From Pleurodeles waltl (Eukaryota; Chordata; Amphibia; Caudata; Salamandridae), in assembly GCF_031143425.1 (NCBI RefSeq), contig NC_090444.1, forward strand, positions 1,354,830,323 through 1,354,894,322: a stretch of DNA of 64,000 nt, written 5' to 3'. The first letter of the stretch is position 1; the number at the start of each line of letters is the position of its first letter. Positions 21,266 to 31,319 of this stretch are shown in pieces. Under the pieces are notes generated by a model. That model did no database searches. It worked only from the letters and a program-made list of their open reading frames with translations, and had not been told where the DNA came from. Made by a program: the position numbers and the translations under genes.

Positions 21266-21402
21266 ATTGTATACAAACACCTCTGGAGGTCTGAGTGGAA
21301 CCAAGGTGCATTGCTGCTGGGCTAGAGATGCATTCCCCGGTCAGAGATTTCTGTGACAGCAAATTCTCTGGAGCTGGAACTTGTGGGGAAGGTATCTATG
21401 TT

Positions 21403-21665
21403 TGTGGAGCCCTCTTTGGCTACAGCCTGCAAGCTGCCACACTGGAGCAATCTGAACTCGACAAAAGTGAATAAGTGTAAATGAAGGTGCCAAAAGCAAT
21501 TGATCGGCAAGGAACCTTTCCTGGGTGTGAAATTTAATTTTTTTCCACTCAGTTCTTCCCCATGAAAAATCACAGGCTTCTTTGGGACCTCATCTGATGG
21601 CCATCTACCCTTGTGGAGTCCCCTTTTGCCACAACCTGCTGCTTTGCCCCACTGAAGACTTTGGA
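21403..21665. repeat. Two direct repeats of about 55 bp
   Basis: TTGTGGAGCCCTCTTTGGCT at about 21,404 and CTTGTGGAGTCCCCTTTTGC at about 21,611 begin two diverged copies of one unit. Each copy continues with ACA(G/A)CCTGC, then GCTTTGCCCCACTGAAG or its variant. The open frame 21,322-21,672 (minus) runs through both but shows no known domain. Confidence 0.4.
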
Positions 21666-21684
21666 TTTCCATTTTTGAGAATTT

Positions 21685-21854
21685 CGGCCTGAGTTAGAAC
21701 TCGGAAGACAGGCTACTCTACCATAACGGTGACAGATATCCCATCTGCCGAAATCTAAATCCCACAGGACATAATGTGATCTAGATTTTGGCAGACAAGA
21801 TATCCATTACTGCTATGATGGAAGAACCCGTCGGCTGAGTTCTAAATCAGGCCC
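21685..21854. mobile_element. Foldback short element (GGGCCTGATTTAG family)
   Basis: Left end GGCCTGAGTTAGAACTCGG and right end TGAGTTCTAAATCAGGCCC are inverted copies. The whole 170 bases fold on themselves and match the element at 48,601-48,770, including GGTGACAGATATC and TCTGCC(G/A)AAATCTAAATCCCA. No clean flanking duplication was found here. Confidence 0.65.
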
Positions 21855-21989
21855 TTAGTCCTATGGTAAATCCTCCTACCTTGAGCTGGCCTCAAATTGT
21901 GCCTAGCTCTCGGTCTACTATGACCAGTTAACCGTGTTTGGTGCTTAACGCTTTTTGGCATTATTTGTATTTAAAGTTTTTAAAAAAGC

Positions 21990-22260
21990 ATATTTCTAGT
22001 TCTCCTTAGCGGAGTTTTGTCATTTTGGTGTTATTTTTTTTTCTTAAAATGTAATCTATTTTTCGAAATTTGTTTGGGATTTTTCTTGTGTTGTGTTTTG
22101 AATTTTTGACTGCTTTGATGCTGCATAAACATTTTACATATTACCTTTAAGTTAAGCCTGTCTGTTCTGTTGCATAGCTTCCGGGGGTGTGCTCAGGTGA
22201 ATTTAGTGACTTTAGTGGTTCACCCTCCCAACAAGGATTATGTTTGTTCCTTAAGGTGGG
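21990..22260 (+). repeat. Possible diverged fragment of the giant LTR 3' end
   Basis: GCATAAACATTTTACATATT, AAGTTAAGCCTGTCTG and TTTAGTGACTTTAGTGG resemble, in order, the last 250 bases of the LTRs ending at 44,808 and 51,288. There is no TG..CA boundary or duplication. Low confidence. Confidence 0.35.
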
Positions 22261-22799
22261 AAGTCACCTTATAAACACATTAAAAAATTATAAACACCTT
22301 ACAACACATCACTTCTTTCCCATAAAGAAAACAATATGATACAACACATGCATTTAAAGGCAAGAAATAAACATAGGTATACAGTAATACAAGCATGGAC
22401 ATTTAAAGGTAAGCAGGAAAGGGAATGGGAGGCTGTGTGAAATGAAAGGGCAAAGGATGCTGCATGGATGGAAATGTAATCTGTGCAAAGTTCAGGAAGG
22501 GCTAACTTCAGGAGAAAAGTATTCCAATATTCCAGAATACAATATACAATACGAAAGCTTTACTCTAAAAATACTCCATGGGAGGAATATGCAAAATCAT
22601 GTAATGACATGTGCCCTGTAAACAGCAACAAAGGTCTTACCAAACAGAGTCAGTGAGGTGCTTTTCTGGCCTGGATTGAACAAAGCATGTAGCGCTCTTC
22701 TCAACTCTACCCTGTTTCCACATTCTATGATCTTCCTTGTGGCCCACACCCAACCCTTTGTGCCCCCTCTTGAGCCCCAACACCTCTCAAGCATACATC

Positions 22800-23560
22800 A
22801 TCAAACATTGGCATGAGATCACTACAAGTGTCACCATCATCCACACAGTCTCTCTGTGATAAGCCACCCTGTGCTTGTTCCACCTTTGACTATTGTCTAA
22901 CTTAAGGTAATTACCTCTGGCAGCAACTACTGTGTAAGGATCTTTAAAGTTGGACAAACTGACACCCACACATTCTTGCCTCACATTTACTTAGTCACGT
23001 CCTCTCACTCAGTTCATCTCATTGTCCACAAGTGTGCTATCGTAAAATCAAATTGCAGTCATTCAACATAATTCCTTTTAACCAAGTAAGAACTAACTTT
23101 GTTTGAGCAACGCAACTTCTTATGATTAAGAGTGGTGTTTGACCTTCTGCCATGATCACACAACAGCTAAGCACCACATTCTCCACACCCAACCTACTTT
23201 TAACAGCCATTTCAATCATTCCTTTAATCATGTGATTGGCTCTTTTCACCATCCCATCAGATAGAGGATTATAAACCAAAGTCTTGCAACTTCTTGCACT
23301 AATATGTATCAAAAGACATCTAATTTCTTCAAAGGTTAACTGTGTACCTTGGTCGGAAGCCAGATATCATGGAATACCCTCTAGGGCAAAAAATATTCCC
23401 GTTCACCTTTATGGTACTGGCTGTTGTTATATTATTTAAGAATTCCACTTCTAACGTGTGTGTATCTTGACTGGGATCCTGCATGTGTAAATCCATGCAG
23501 TCTCTAACCTTTAGCTGCTTCTTATTTTCTTTGCATAGCATGCATTCACTCACATGTTGA
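22800..23560 (-). pseudogene. Gypsy integrase core and C-terminal domain
   Basis: In one frame SDQGTQLTFEEIRCLLIHIS carries the second catalytic aspartate (usually TDNG). It continues to YNPLSDGMVKRANHMIKGMI, where the family has G-x-VER-x-N. The position of the catalytic glutamate is lysine here, so the DDE triad is broken. The downstream peptide VSLSNFKDPYTVVAARGNYL with KLDNSQRWNKHRVAYHR is the GPY/F-like module that ends gypsy pol. The enzyme would insert the cDNA into the genome. Multiple frame changes (near 23,330 and 23,030) confirm a pseudogene. Confidence 0.8.
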
Positions 23561-23939
23561 ATAACCCCTTCTACATTTTACGCTATCAAAACTGTTCCTT
23601 GATTCTCCTACCCATCATGGACTGCCCTAATTGGGACTCATGCACAATCATGCATAATCTCTACATCAAGAAGGAAGGCAGCACAAACCTTTCACCACAC
23701 ATCAATACTCATTCTCCTTCAAATGTTAACTCACTCAAGACTTTGGAAAAAGGCTTTGTTCCAATGTTCCCTACTCTCCTTTGAACACTCTCAACAGACT
23801 TCTCACCTCCACCAACACTTCTTTCTTCTACCCCTCCAGCTACATCTCCTTATTATGAGCTCCTTTGCATTCTGCCAACACATCTTTCACATTAACCACC
23901 ACTTCTTCACAGCCTTCCTATTTGCATTTAAATGAACGA

Positions 23940-24330
23940 GGGAAAGGCATTCTACAAAAGTAGTTAACCCGCTTATTGTTCCAACATGGTACATAGTCTA
24001 ATTTGTACTTGTAACTTTGCAAACTAGCAGCAAACATAGTCAACCCTGCAGAGACATTGCAAGTGCCTCAATGTTGCAGTACATGCAACAAAGGTTTATG
24101 AAACATATACAGAACCACAATCACAACCTACATACATGTCCTAAAGTAGACCAAGGAATGGCTAGCCCTTCCCTCTCTTTAAAGGAAACATTACACTCTG
24201 CATCCTTCAAAAGCAGGATACAAAGGCTACTGTCTTCTCATAACCCATCTGATTTTGTGACAAAACAACTCCTATACAATGCAGTGGCATCCATAGTAAC
24301 AGTAGTTTTACATTTGATATTGAAAGGTGT
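23940..24330 (-). pseudogene. Gypsy RNase H remnant
   Basis: Minus-strand frames read GIGVVLSQNQMGYEKTVAFV, then ECNVSFKEREGLAI, matching the usual D-A-S-x-x-G-x-G-A-V-L-Q and N-Y-S-x-x-E-K-E-x-L-A-I blocks of gypsy RNase H. Frameshifts separate the two blocks. The position between RT and integrase agrees. Confidence 0.65.
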
Positions 24331-24379
24331 GAAAATCTTGGCATTGGCAATTTAATTTTTCACCGTTCTTAATGCTTCA

Positions 24380-25290
24380 GTTTGCTTCTAAATCTTCAGT
24401 GGTTCAGTCATATCGGAAAGGTTCTTGATAATCTTAGATTAATAATCGACCAGGCCCATTCCATGAACATCCTCAACTCATCTTTTTCTCTTTGTTCAAA
24501 CATATCCTTTATGGCTTTGACAAGGTCAGTTTTAGGTTTAACCTTTGGGGCCAGATATATGTAGGTTTTTATGGTCGCAAACCGCCTGATTCTATAAACT
24601 GGGCTGTTTGCGACCAAAAAAAAAATGTTTTCCAATGTACAAACCCCAATTTGCAATTCGGAAATCTATTTACCGAATTGCAAAATGGGTTTGCAGCCAC
24701 CATTAGGAAGGGGTGTGCCAAAGGCGTCCCTTCCTAATAGCAGTGGTATGTATGATTGTTTTGTGACCGTGAATGCAGTCGCAAAAAAATTGTGGTTACC
24801 ACCAATTTCATATTTCTGGTAACCCATCTTCAAATGGAAAGGGGTCCCGATGGGACCCTTACCCCTTTGTGAATGCATGTGAGAACGTTTTTTAAGAGCA
24901 GGCAATGGTCCTACAGACTACTCCAAATGGTAGTCTATTGAACTGGAACATGCCATCAGTAGTTAAGAAGGCAGTCAGCCCCTTTAATTTGATACACTAG
25001 AGACATCTACCTTCTAAAAATACTTACCCTCCTTCAACATTAGCACCATCTCCCCAATGTTAGGCAAAGGAAAGGTATCTACAGCAATATTCAAATTCAA
25101 TGCTCTAAGGTTCATGCAAAACCATGGTCTCCCATGTGATGTTTATGTTATAACTACAGGAGATGTTTACTGTGCACTACAAGTCCTATAACATACTCCT
25201 TTACTATATTTTCTAACATCTTTCTCATCTTTATCCTGATGGCGAATGGTATTCTCCTTGGTTGCTATCTAATGAGTTGGGCATCATATT
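24380..25290 (-). pseudogene. Gypsy reverse transcriptase, interrupted by a short DNA element
   Basis: The upstream piece (25,290-25,000) reads RIPFAIRIKMRKMLENIVKE and then, in another frame, NLRALNLNIAVDTFPLPNI-like residues: the RT fingers. The downstream piece (24,545-24,380) reads DLVKAIKDMFEQREKDELRM and, one frame over, IIKNLSDMTEPLK: the thumb and connection. The palm with the catalytic YDDL is missing or lost around the inserted element (24,546-24,960). Confidence 0.7.
24546..24960 (+). mobile_element. Partial GGGCCAGATATATG element inside the gypsy RT
   Basis: It starts GGGCCAGATATATGTAGG and shares GGAAGGGGTGTGCC, ACCACCAATTTC(A) and AGAGCAGGCAATGG-type words with the copies at 5235 (reverse order) and 20,525. 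The right end has no recognisable terminus, so it is truncated or rearranged. Confidence 0.6.
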
Positions 25291-25379
25291 TCTAAATAAT
25301 CATATGTACATAACTTTCAAGATTTCCTAGTTTTCCTTCTCTGGCATTGCTTACGGTTTCCTCAACATTAGTGTCTTTA

Positions 25380-25780
25380 ACCATAATGACTTGATCTTTG
25401 CCACGGGGATTGATAATAATATTAAGGTTTTATTGGTGAACACAGCCTATAATAAGTGGTCTTGATTCAGCAATATAAACTGTGCCCCTAATTTTCCTTT
25501 CTTGAAAAATCCAAGCACATCAATATTTCCCCCTTGATATCCTGTGAGATAAATATCCTGTGGATTTGAAAGAGGACCATCCCCATGTTTCAATCCATAA
25601 TTTCTCTGGAGTTATGGTGAAAACTGAAATCAAATGTACCAGAAGGTCAACCTGTTGCTTTGGGTCTGCATTTCTTTCTTTGTCCTTCTTCCTCCATTAT
25701 TGAAGTACTCTGTCTATGTATCTATCTCCTTCATCAACAGATGCAATATTAATTGTGTCTCTAGATCTACATATTCAGGC
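25380..25780 (-). pseudogene. Gypsy protease remnant and spacer
   Basis: Minus-strand frames read FTITPEKLWIETWG (flap region after the active site), GYQGGNIDVLGFF, GTVYIAESRPLIIG and NLNIIINPRGKDQVIMV, in the order seen in gypsy aspartic proteases. The active-site D-S/T-G expected just before FTIT is not intact (it reads VHLIS). The fold would have cut the polyprotein. Confidence 0.6.
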
Positions 25781-25930
25781 TAAGTTCCCTCTCCCCCTGC
25801 ATTTTATGCACTCTTTGTTAAATGCAAAACAGTTTTTGGACACTGCATTATACAAATACAGCCACACCTGTTGCACATCTTACTTGATTTGTAACATTTA
25901 CCACCTCTGATGTGCTGTATACAAACTTAT

Positions 25931-26170
25931 TATTGGTTCCTCTACTGCTATTGTCACACCTTTGTGTCCTTGTTCACTTTGATAACTGTGGAGAATGAGC
26001 TGGTCCATTGTCAATTTATTCATCATGTCTCCAAATTGACATTTAATGGTCAACTCTCTGAGGAGGCAACAAATTATTTCACAGATTTGTTTTGTCTTTG
26101 TGGCTGTGTATGGAATTTGTCCCTAGTCATATCTATATTCACTGAAAAATACAAAGGTCATAGGGACCTT
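25931..26170. other. Probable degraded gypsy gag, not resolved
   Basis: This lies where gag should be, upstream of the nucleocapsid remnant. I see cysteine-rich peptides in several frames but nothing I can align by eye. Confidence 0.25.
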
Positions 26171-26171
26171 C

Positions 26172-26478
26172 TAGTTAGGTTCTGAGTTTACACACACAAA
26201 AACATAGAAATTCAGCAGTTATAGTTATCGTTATCGTTATTTCAAGTAACTATAACTCGTGGCCTAAGGTGACTATAACTCGTGCCCCTGCCATGCACAT
26301 TTTCTCAACAATAATTTTATTGCACATGTTGCAGTGATAATATCAGTGATGCCATAGAAGATGTCATGAATAATGTGAGTTATAGTTACCTTAGGGCATG
26401 CAGTATAGTTACTTGAAATAACTCTAACTAAAACAGCTGCATTTCTATGGTTTTATGCATGTAAATTCAGACCCTAAC
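26172..26478. mobile_element. 305-bp foldback element
   Basis: The left arm runs from CTAGTTAGGTTCTGAGTTTA through CATAGAAATTCAGC to TTTCAAGTAACTATAACT. The right arm is its reverse complement from AGTTACTTGAAATAAC through GCATTTCTATGG to CAGACCCTAACTA. Arms are about 100 bases with scattered mismatches around a centre of about 100 bases. The left arm has a GTTATC triplication. No reading frame. Confidence 0.75.
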
Positions 26479-26479
26479 T

Positions 26480-27430
26480 ATAAATTCCGTGTAACCTTTG
26501 TTTTTTTCAGTGGATTTCTTAGGGTTTTCAAATGTTAATTCCTTACTACAATGCTCCTGTAATCTTTCTTTTTCAGTGAATTTATATATTTATATTAATG
26601 CAGAAGGGGGCTCACTTCATGCACTGCAGCTACCCTCCCACACACATTCAGCCCCATGTTATCATGGCCTTAGGCTATTCATAGCTGGGTGTTGCCCTCC
26701 GCCCAACCCCCCACATACTGCCCCTCACCGTTGCGCACCAGAGGTAGGCCATAGGTCCTGGTCTGAGGCCAACACCCCATAGGCATTGAAGCCCCATGCC
26801 ACGCAGGGCCTTTAGCCAAAACGGGGCTTCTAGGTCATTTTGTGCATTTGCATACTCATAGTAGTTAAAAGGGAGACCGATGGGCTCTGTTCCCAACTGG
26901 AGATGACAGGAAAAACCACTAGTCACAGTAACTACGGAAGGTATTGCGCTCCGGAAGAACAACAATGCATTCACTTCCATCAAGGATTTCAGAAACATTT
27001 TCAAGGTGGAACTGAAGAGAAAACACTAGCTTTGCCTTGGCCAAGAGAAAGAAGTTAGGATGATTTGTATTTTATGGAAGTGAAGCTTCAACTGGGGCAC
27101 CTGCTTTGTTTATATTTGTATATGCTTCCTTTTGAGGTTTAATTTCTATGACATGAGTGTCTTTGCCAGAATGCATCCTGACCTGCTTATTTAAACAGTT
27201 TTGCACAAAATGTCTACCTGACTCTATGGGCTAATTAGTAAGTGCTATCTTGTTGGGTAAATGTATAGTACATATTCCACACTATAGCTGCGTAAAGGAC
27301 CCTTAGGTAATGTTTCCAGTGACATTGTGTGTCTGTACGTTTGGCAATGTGATTCTCAAGTGCCTTCATAGAGAAATCTGCAATACCATAAATCCTCATG
27401 TAGAGAAGATGGCGAGACTAAACAGACTGG
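26480..27430. other. No gene seen
   Basis: About 950 bases without convincing coding frames or boundaries. A pyrimidine-rich tract followed by CAG (TTTGTTTTTTTCAG, about 26,497) looks like a splice acceptor but leads into no supportable exon. Confidence 0.3.
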
Positions 27431-27431
27431 A

Positions 27432-27497
27432 ATCTCCACCAAACAAGGGTACTTCCTCTTAATTCTATGTAGTAAGTGCTTCTTGTTTGGTGGAGAT
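27432..27497. repeat. Perfect 16-bp inverted repeat (hairpin)
   Basis: ATCTCCACCAAACAAG at 27,432-27,447 is exactly inverted at 27,482-27,497, with a 34-base loop. It probably marks the end of the interspersed repeat that follows (27,500-27,840). Confidence 0.7.
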
Positions 27498-27929
27498 GTG
27501 CTCATATTCCTCTGCATGAAGAACGTGTCTCTTTGTATGTCTCCTGGGGACTGTGGTGGAAGCCTAATTTCCCCTGTGGTAAATGCAGGCTCCCCACCTT
27601 CAGCAGGAGATGGTATTTCTCCCCCACGCAGGGAGGAGCTAAAAATCTTGCTCCCTGTGTACGGGAGCAATCTTTTTAACTGTTTTCCTACCAGCTTGAC
27701 AAGGGGCAGGAAAACAGATGAAAAGTCTGTTCCCAGTGAGCAGGAGCAGTTCTCCTTCTCCAGTCCACTGGAAGCAGATTTACACTTTGCTCTCACTTGG
27801 TAGAAACTTTGATAGCTCCCGCAAAGTGACAGCAAACTACTATGTCCTGAGGGTGAGCACCTCAGGACATAGGGAACCAGCCCTGGGGGGAACGGGGGTG
27901 GTCCCGAGGGCCATTAATGGCTCCAGCAG

Positions 27930-28400
27930 GGTGGCAGTGAAGCCCCCTCCTTTGTTTTGCATAGGGCCAGATCCGGAGAGTTTGTGGTCCCTGGGGCTGA
28001 AAACATCCCTGGAGGGGTGCCATGCTGCCTCTTAATCCCTTTTAATTTCCCCATGCCTCGGAAAGGTACTGGTCCTCGGTGCCAATTATAGCCTGGGTGG
28101 GGGACGCGCATCCTCCTCCCCTTTGTGATAGTTCTTTGCCTCTGGGAGGTAGCAGTCCCTGTGGTAATTTGAGACACAGGAGGGGGGTCTGCACCCCCCT
28201 CTTATTTCCAATGCAAGCTCTGGGGAGGTGGCAGTACCCGGGGCCTGTAAAGGCCTATGTAAGGGGAGGCGCTTGGCCCCTCTCCTATTATTAGATTACA
28301 TAAAGCACTGAGGAGGTATCAGTCCTTGGGGCTCAAACTGACCTGGGGGAGGGGAGCTGCATGCACCACCTCCATTTTTCTTACATTTAAGTATGCCTCT
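27930..28400 (+). repeat. Degenerate tandem array, units of about 95-110 bp
   Basis: Four to five units share GAGG(T)GGCAGT, CC(T/C)GGGGCT, and a GAGGGG..GC.C.CCTC block. Unit starts lie near 27,930, 28,040, 28,145, 28,220 and 28,310. Divergence between units is high. The open frames across it are by-products of GC-rich repeats. Confidence 0.55.
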
Positions 28401-29480
28401 GGACCTGGCACACCTGGGTGCAAAAAAATCCGGGCTCGACTGTGGTTTCACAGGAAAAATAGAAATACATGTTTTTGGCCCTGCCAGGGTCTCTGAGACA
28501 CCCCACCCCCAGGCCTACGCATCAGGGTATTCCTAACCTGCCTCCCTTTCTTTATTTATAAGTTTATTTTTGGGACTCAGCTGAGTCCGCTGTTCCAAAA
28601 TGACTGCCAACACTTCTTGGTTGAAGTGTTGGCAGCCAATCAGATATCAGCACAGGGACTGTCAGATCCACGTCCCTAGGTATCTAAATTATTTTTTGCT
28701 TTAATATCTCCAAAACTACTGAACGGATTTACACCAAATTACAAAAAGTATGCTTTCTGGACCAATATCTAGCCAAACAGTGCCAAAGTTATTGGTAATG
28801 CAAAAAACACTTTCTCTATTGAAACTAGGTCCTAACTATGACTACCTCTTGGCGATCGCCAGTAGGCAATTAAGTGCTTTTGTAAATCTTGTTTCCGCCC
28901 ATTGTGTAGATTCTTTACATACTTCTTCAATGGTTGACCTTGATGATATAGTGCTGTTGGTACATATTTAGTTATATGTTGAACCCCTCTGCCCATGGCA
29001 CTTAATAATACTACTATTTTCCTAGTGGGAGTAAGTACTTGCCCATATAGGGATATTAGGTCATTTTCTAATGTATCAATACATTCATCTCATTGATTTG
29101 ATAGTGTTACCTGATTGAATAAAAAACTTGGAGGCTGAACGATGCCATGATTAATTTCCATGTTAAGCCTTCCAAAGATTGTCTAAAACAATTAAGAAAG
29201 ATAATTGTTGAAATCTTGGACAGCTTGTGAAATATTTATGTCAGCAGATGGCAGGGCAGTTCTTATTCAGATGATGGTGCTCCATAATAATATCAAAATC
29301 TGCCTGTAGTGCATCTTTTATCTTGATGAATAAAAAGGCAGTGTTTAGGAGTGGAGAGAGCAGATCATAGGCAGTATTAGTATGATGGGTTTCCTTTGCT
29401 GATTATTAGGTGGTTGCTGGCTACACAGTGGTGTATATTTGTTTGTTTTCTATTTTTTTTGGTGACTGCATTTCTAAGCG
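28401..29480. other. Interspersed repeat and unassigned sequence
   Basis: A small hairpin with CCAACACTTCTTGGTTGAAG and TGTTGGCAGCC lies near 28,609. TCTCCAAAACTACTGAACGG (about 28,708) is a word I recall as common in newt repeats. From 28,850 to 29,480 nothing is recognised. Confidence 0.35.
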
Positions 29481-29489
29481 GTTGAGAAA

Positions 29490-29740
29490 GCTGGTGCAGA
29501 CTGCTTGTACATCACTGTAGTGTATTAATTCTTTTTCATTATTGTATGCGCATTCTTATCTCCCTCTCTCCCTGACTGCTCCCTAGTGCAGATTGCTTGT
29601 ATGTCACTGTAGTGTGTTAATTCCCTTTCATTATTGTATACACATTATTTTTTCCCTCTCTTCCTGAATGCTTTCTTCAGTGTGTCAGGTTCCTAATCCC
29701 CATTCTGTATTTCATGTTCTGTATTTCTTCAATTGAGACC
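29490..29740 (+). repeat. 5' LTR-like region with an internal 97-bp duplication
   Basis: Two head-to-tail copies begin GCAGACTGCTTGTACATCAC (29,490) and GCAGATTGCTTGTATGTCAC (about 29,587). The second copy continues into CTGAATGCTTTCTTCAGTGT and CAATTGAGACCTG, matching 40,650-40,770 in the 3' LTR. Similarity stops after GAGACCTG, so the R/U5 part is missing. Confidence 0.6.
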
Positions 29741-29839
29741 TGAAATTTTAATGAAATATTAGGAATGGCAAAAGAGTTTCTTCATGAAATCAAACTTGAA
29801 AAGATGCTGTACCTTTGGTTCATAAGGTAAGCTCTGTAC

Positions 29840-30676
29840 CTTTAAGTATATGTGATCACCTGAAAGTTTTATTAGACAATCTGTGCACTGAGGGCATAAT
29901 TACCCCTGCAGATTCCTCTGAGCGGGTCTCACCCATTAATTTAAAACTTAAATGATCACGGGGCTTGCATTTATGCGTGGACTTATGCACTGTAAACAAA
30001 AACATTGTGGTGGACTGTCATCCCTTACCTAATTTCCAAGAAATGCTTGTGAATATTGCTGAGGCCAAATCTTTTCCATCATCCATCTGTATTTGACTTA
30101 TCACCAAATTTCACTCTTGAAAAGCTCAGAAGATCTGATATCTTTCGCCACACTTTTTGGGGCTTATAAATATTTGTGCTAACCATTTGGAATTGCTTCT
30201 GTCGCAATTGTTTAAAAAAAATGATGCATATACTGCTTGGCAGTGGGCTTAACATCTAAGCATTTCAGGATGATATCCTAATTTACATTGAGGATCCTAA
30301 ACAGCATTTTATTGTACTTGAGTGTGTTCTCAACATTTTCAAAGACAAAGGGATGACAGTCACACCCAAGAAGGGCCAGCTTTTTACAAAAGAGGTGGAC
30401 TGTCTGAGACTCAGAAGGGATTCACCTAAAATTGTGCAATCTTGAGGCCATACATAAAGCTCCTCTGTCATTTGACAAGGATACCCTACACTAATTTTTA
30501 GGGTTTTGTGAATAGTATGCACAATTTGTAACAGGATATGTCTTGGTTGTTCAACCCCTGGATCCCTTCTTAAGAAAGGTGTAACGTTTGATTGATCATT
30601 GCCTATTCAAAAAGCCTTTGAAGATATTAAGAAAATGGTTGTTGAGGCACCGGCATTACAACCTTTTGTGTCAGGT
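29840..30676 (+). pseudogene. Gypsy reverse transcriptase, C-terminus cut by the insertion
   Basis: In order: EGIITPADSSEWVSPIN, LCVDLCTVNKNIVVD, HPLPNFQEMLVNIAEAKSF, then FQDDILIYIED (catalytic DD, normally YxDD), NIFKDKGMTVTPKKGQLF, LLKKGVTF and AFEDIKKMVVEAPALQPFVS. These are the palm, thumb and connection of a gypsy RT. Several stops and frame changes are present (for example after KIVQS). The coding similarity ends at about 30,676, where antisense retroviral integrase begins. Confidence 0.8.
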
Positions 30677-30689
30677 AAGAGGTGTGTCA

Positions 30690-31312
30690 TTGACAGGGGT
30701 GCGACTCATGGCAAGCAAAGCCAGTGGCAGTGCATCAATCCAAGACAGTTCAGTCGCCGCACATAATTTCCCTATTTTGTTCTTCAATACCCCATTTTTT
30801 CTCCCAACATCTCCCGCCTGAGGCGGGTGTCACTTCTGGGTAATTGCTAACCCTTTACAAAGGACCTGAATAACATGTGAGATAAATTCTGGTCCGTTGT
30901 CAGAGCTTAAAAGAGTTGGTACCCCAAAGCGTGGAATTAGCACTTTCAGAAGGCATTTAGCAACTGTCTGGGCATCGCAGTTCTTAGTGGGGTACGCTTC
31001 TGTCCATTTGCTGAACATGCACACTATTACTAGGACGTATCTGAATTTATGCGTGGGGGGCATTCCAATGAAATCCATTTGAGGTCTTTCAAAAGGTCCG
31101 TGTGGTGGTGGGAAGTGGCCTGGAGCTGTGGGTATACCCTTGTCTGTGTTATGTTGTGCACAAATAGTGCACTTCTTATAGAAATGTTCTGCAAATTGCA
31201 GGAACTTTGTGTTGAACCAACACTGGGAAAAGAAACAGATCATCCCATCGCACCCTTCATGTGAGGGGTCATGAAAAAGGCAGGCCATGGAGGGGAGCAA
31301 TGAGGATGGCAA
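30690..31312 (-). pseudogene. Retroviral integrase (truncated)
   Basis: The peptide shows the end of the HHCC zinc domain (CTICAQHNTDKG), the first catalytic aspartate in QMDFIGMPP, and the second in LSSDNGPEF. After a stop near 30,830, HPPQAGDV and a degenerate stretch lead to SWIDALPLALLAM, so the core extends to about 30,690. The glutamate region is not intact. The protein would have inserted viral cDNA. The C-terminal DNA-binding domain is missing. Confidence 0.8.
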
Positions 31313-31319
31313 ACATATT

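Larger units (their letters stand above)
22300..25930 (-). mobile_element. Degenerate Ty3/gypsy retrotransposon
   Basis: On the minus strand the order from high to low coordinate is nucleocapsid remnant (about 25,920-25,780), protease (25,720-25,380), reverse transcriptase (25,290-25,000 and 24,545-24,380), RNase H (24,330-23,940), integrase (23,560-23,040) and GPY/F-type pol end (22,980-22,800). This is the Ty3/gypsy order. Every domain carries stops or frameshifts. A GGGCCAGAT element is inserted in the RT at 24,546. I could not identify LTRs; 22,265-22,600 is A/T-rich and may be the 3' untranslated part. Confidence 0.8.

Noticed and set aside
26497..26600. Two pyrimidine-rich splice-acceptor-like sites
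   Set aside because: Neither leads into an exon with coding character; the repeated TTCAGTG words look like repeat sequence.
27356..27835. 159-codon minus frame
   Set aside because: Runs through interspersed-repeat sequence and a hairpin; no recognisable domain.
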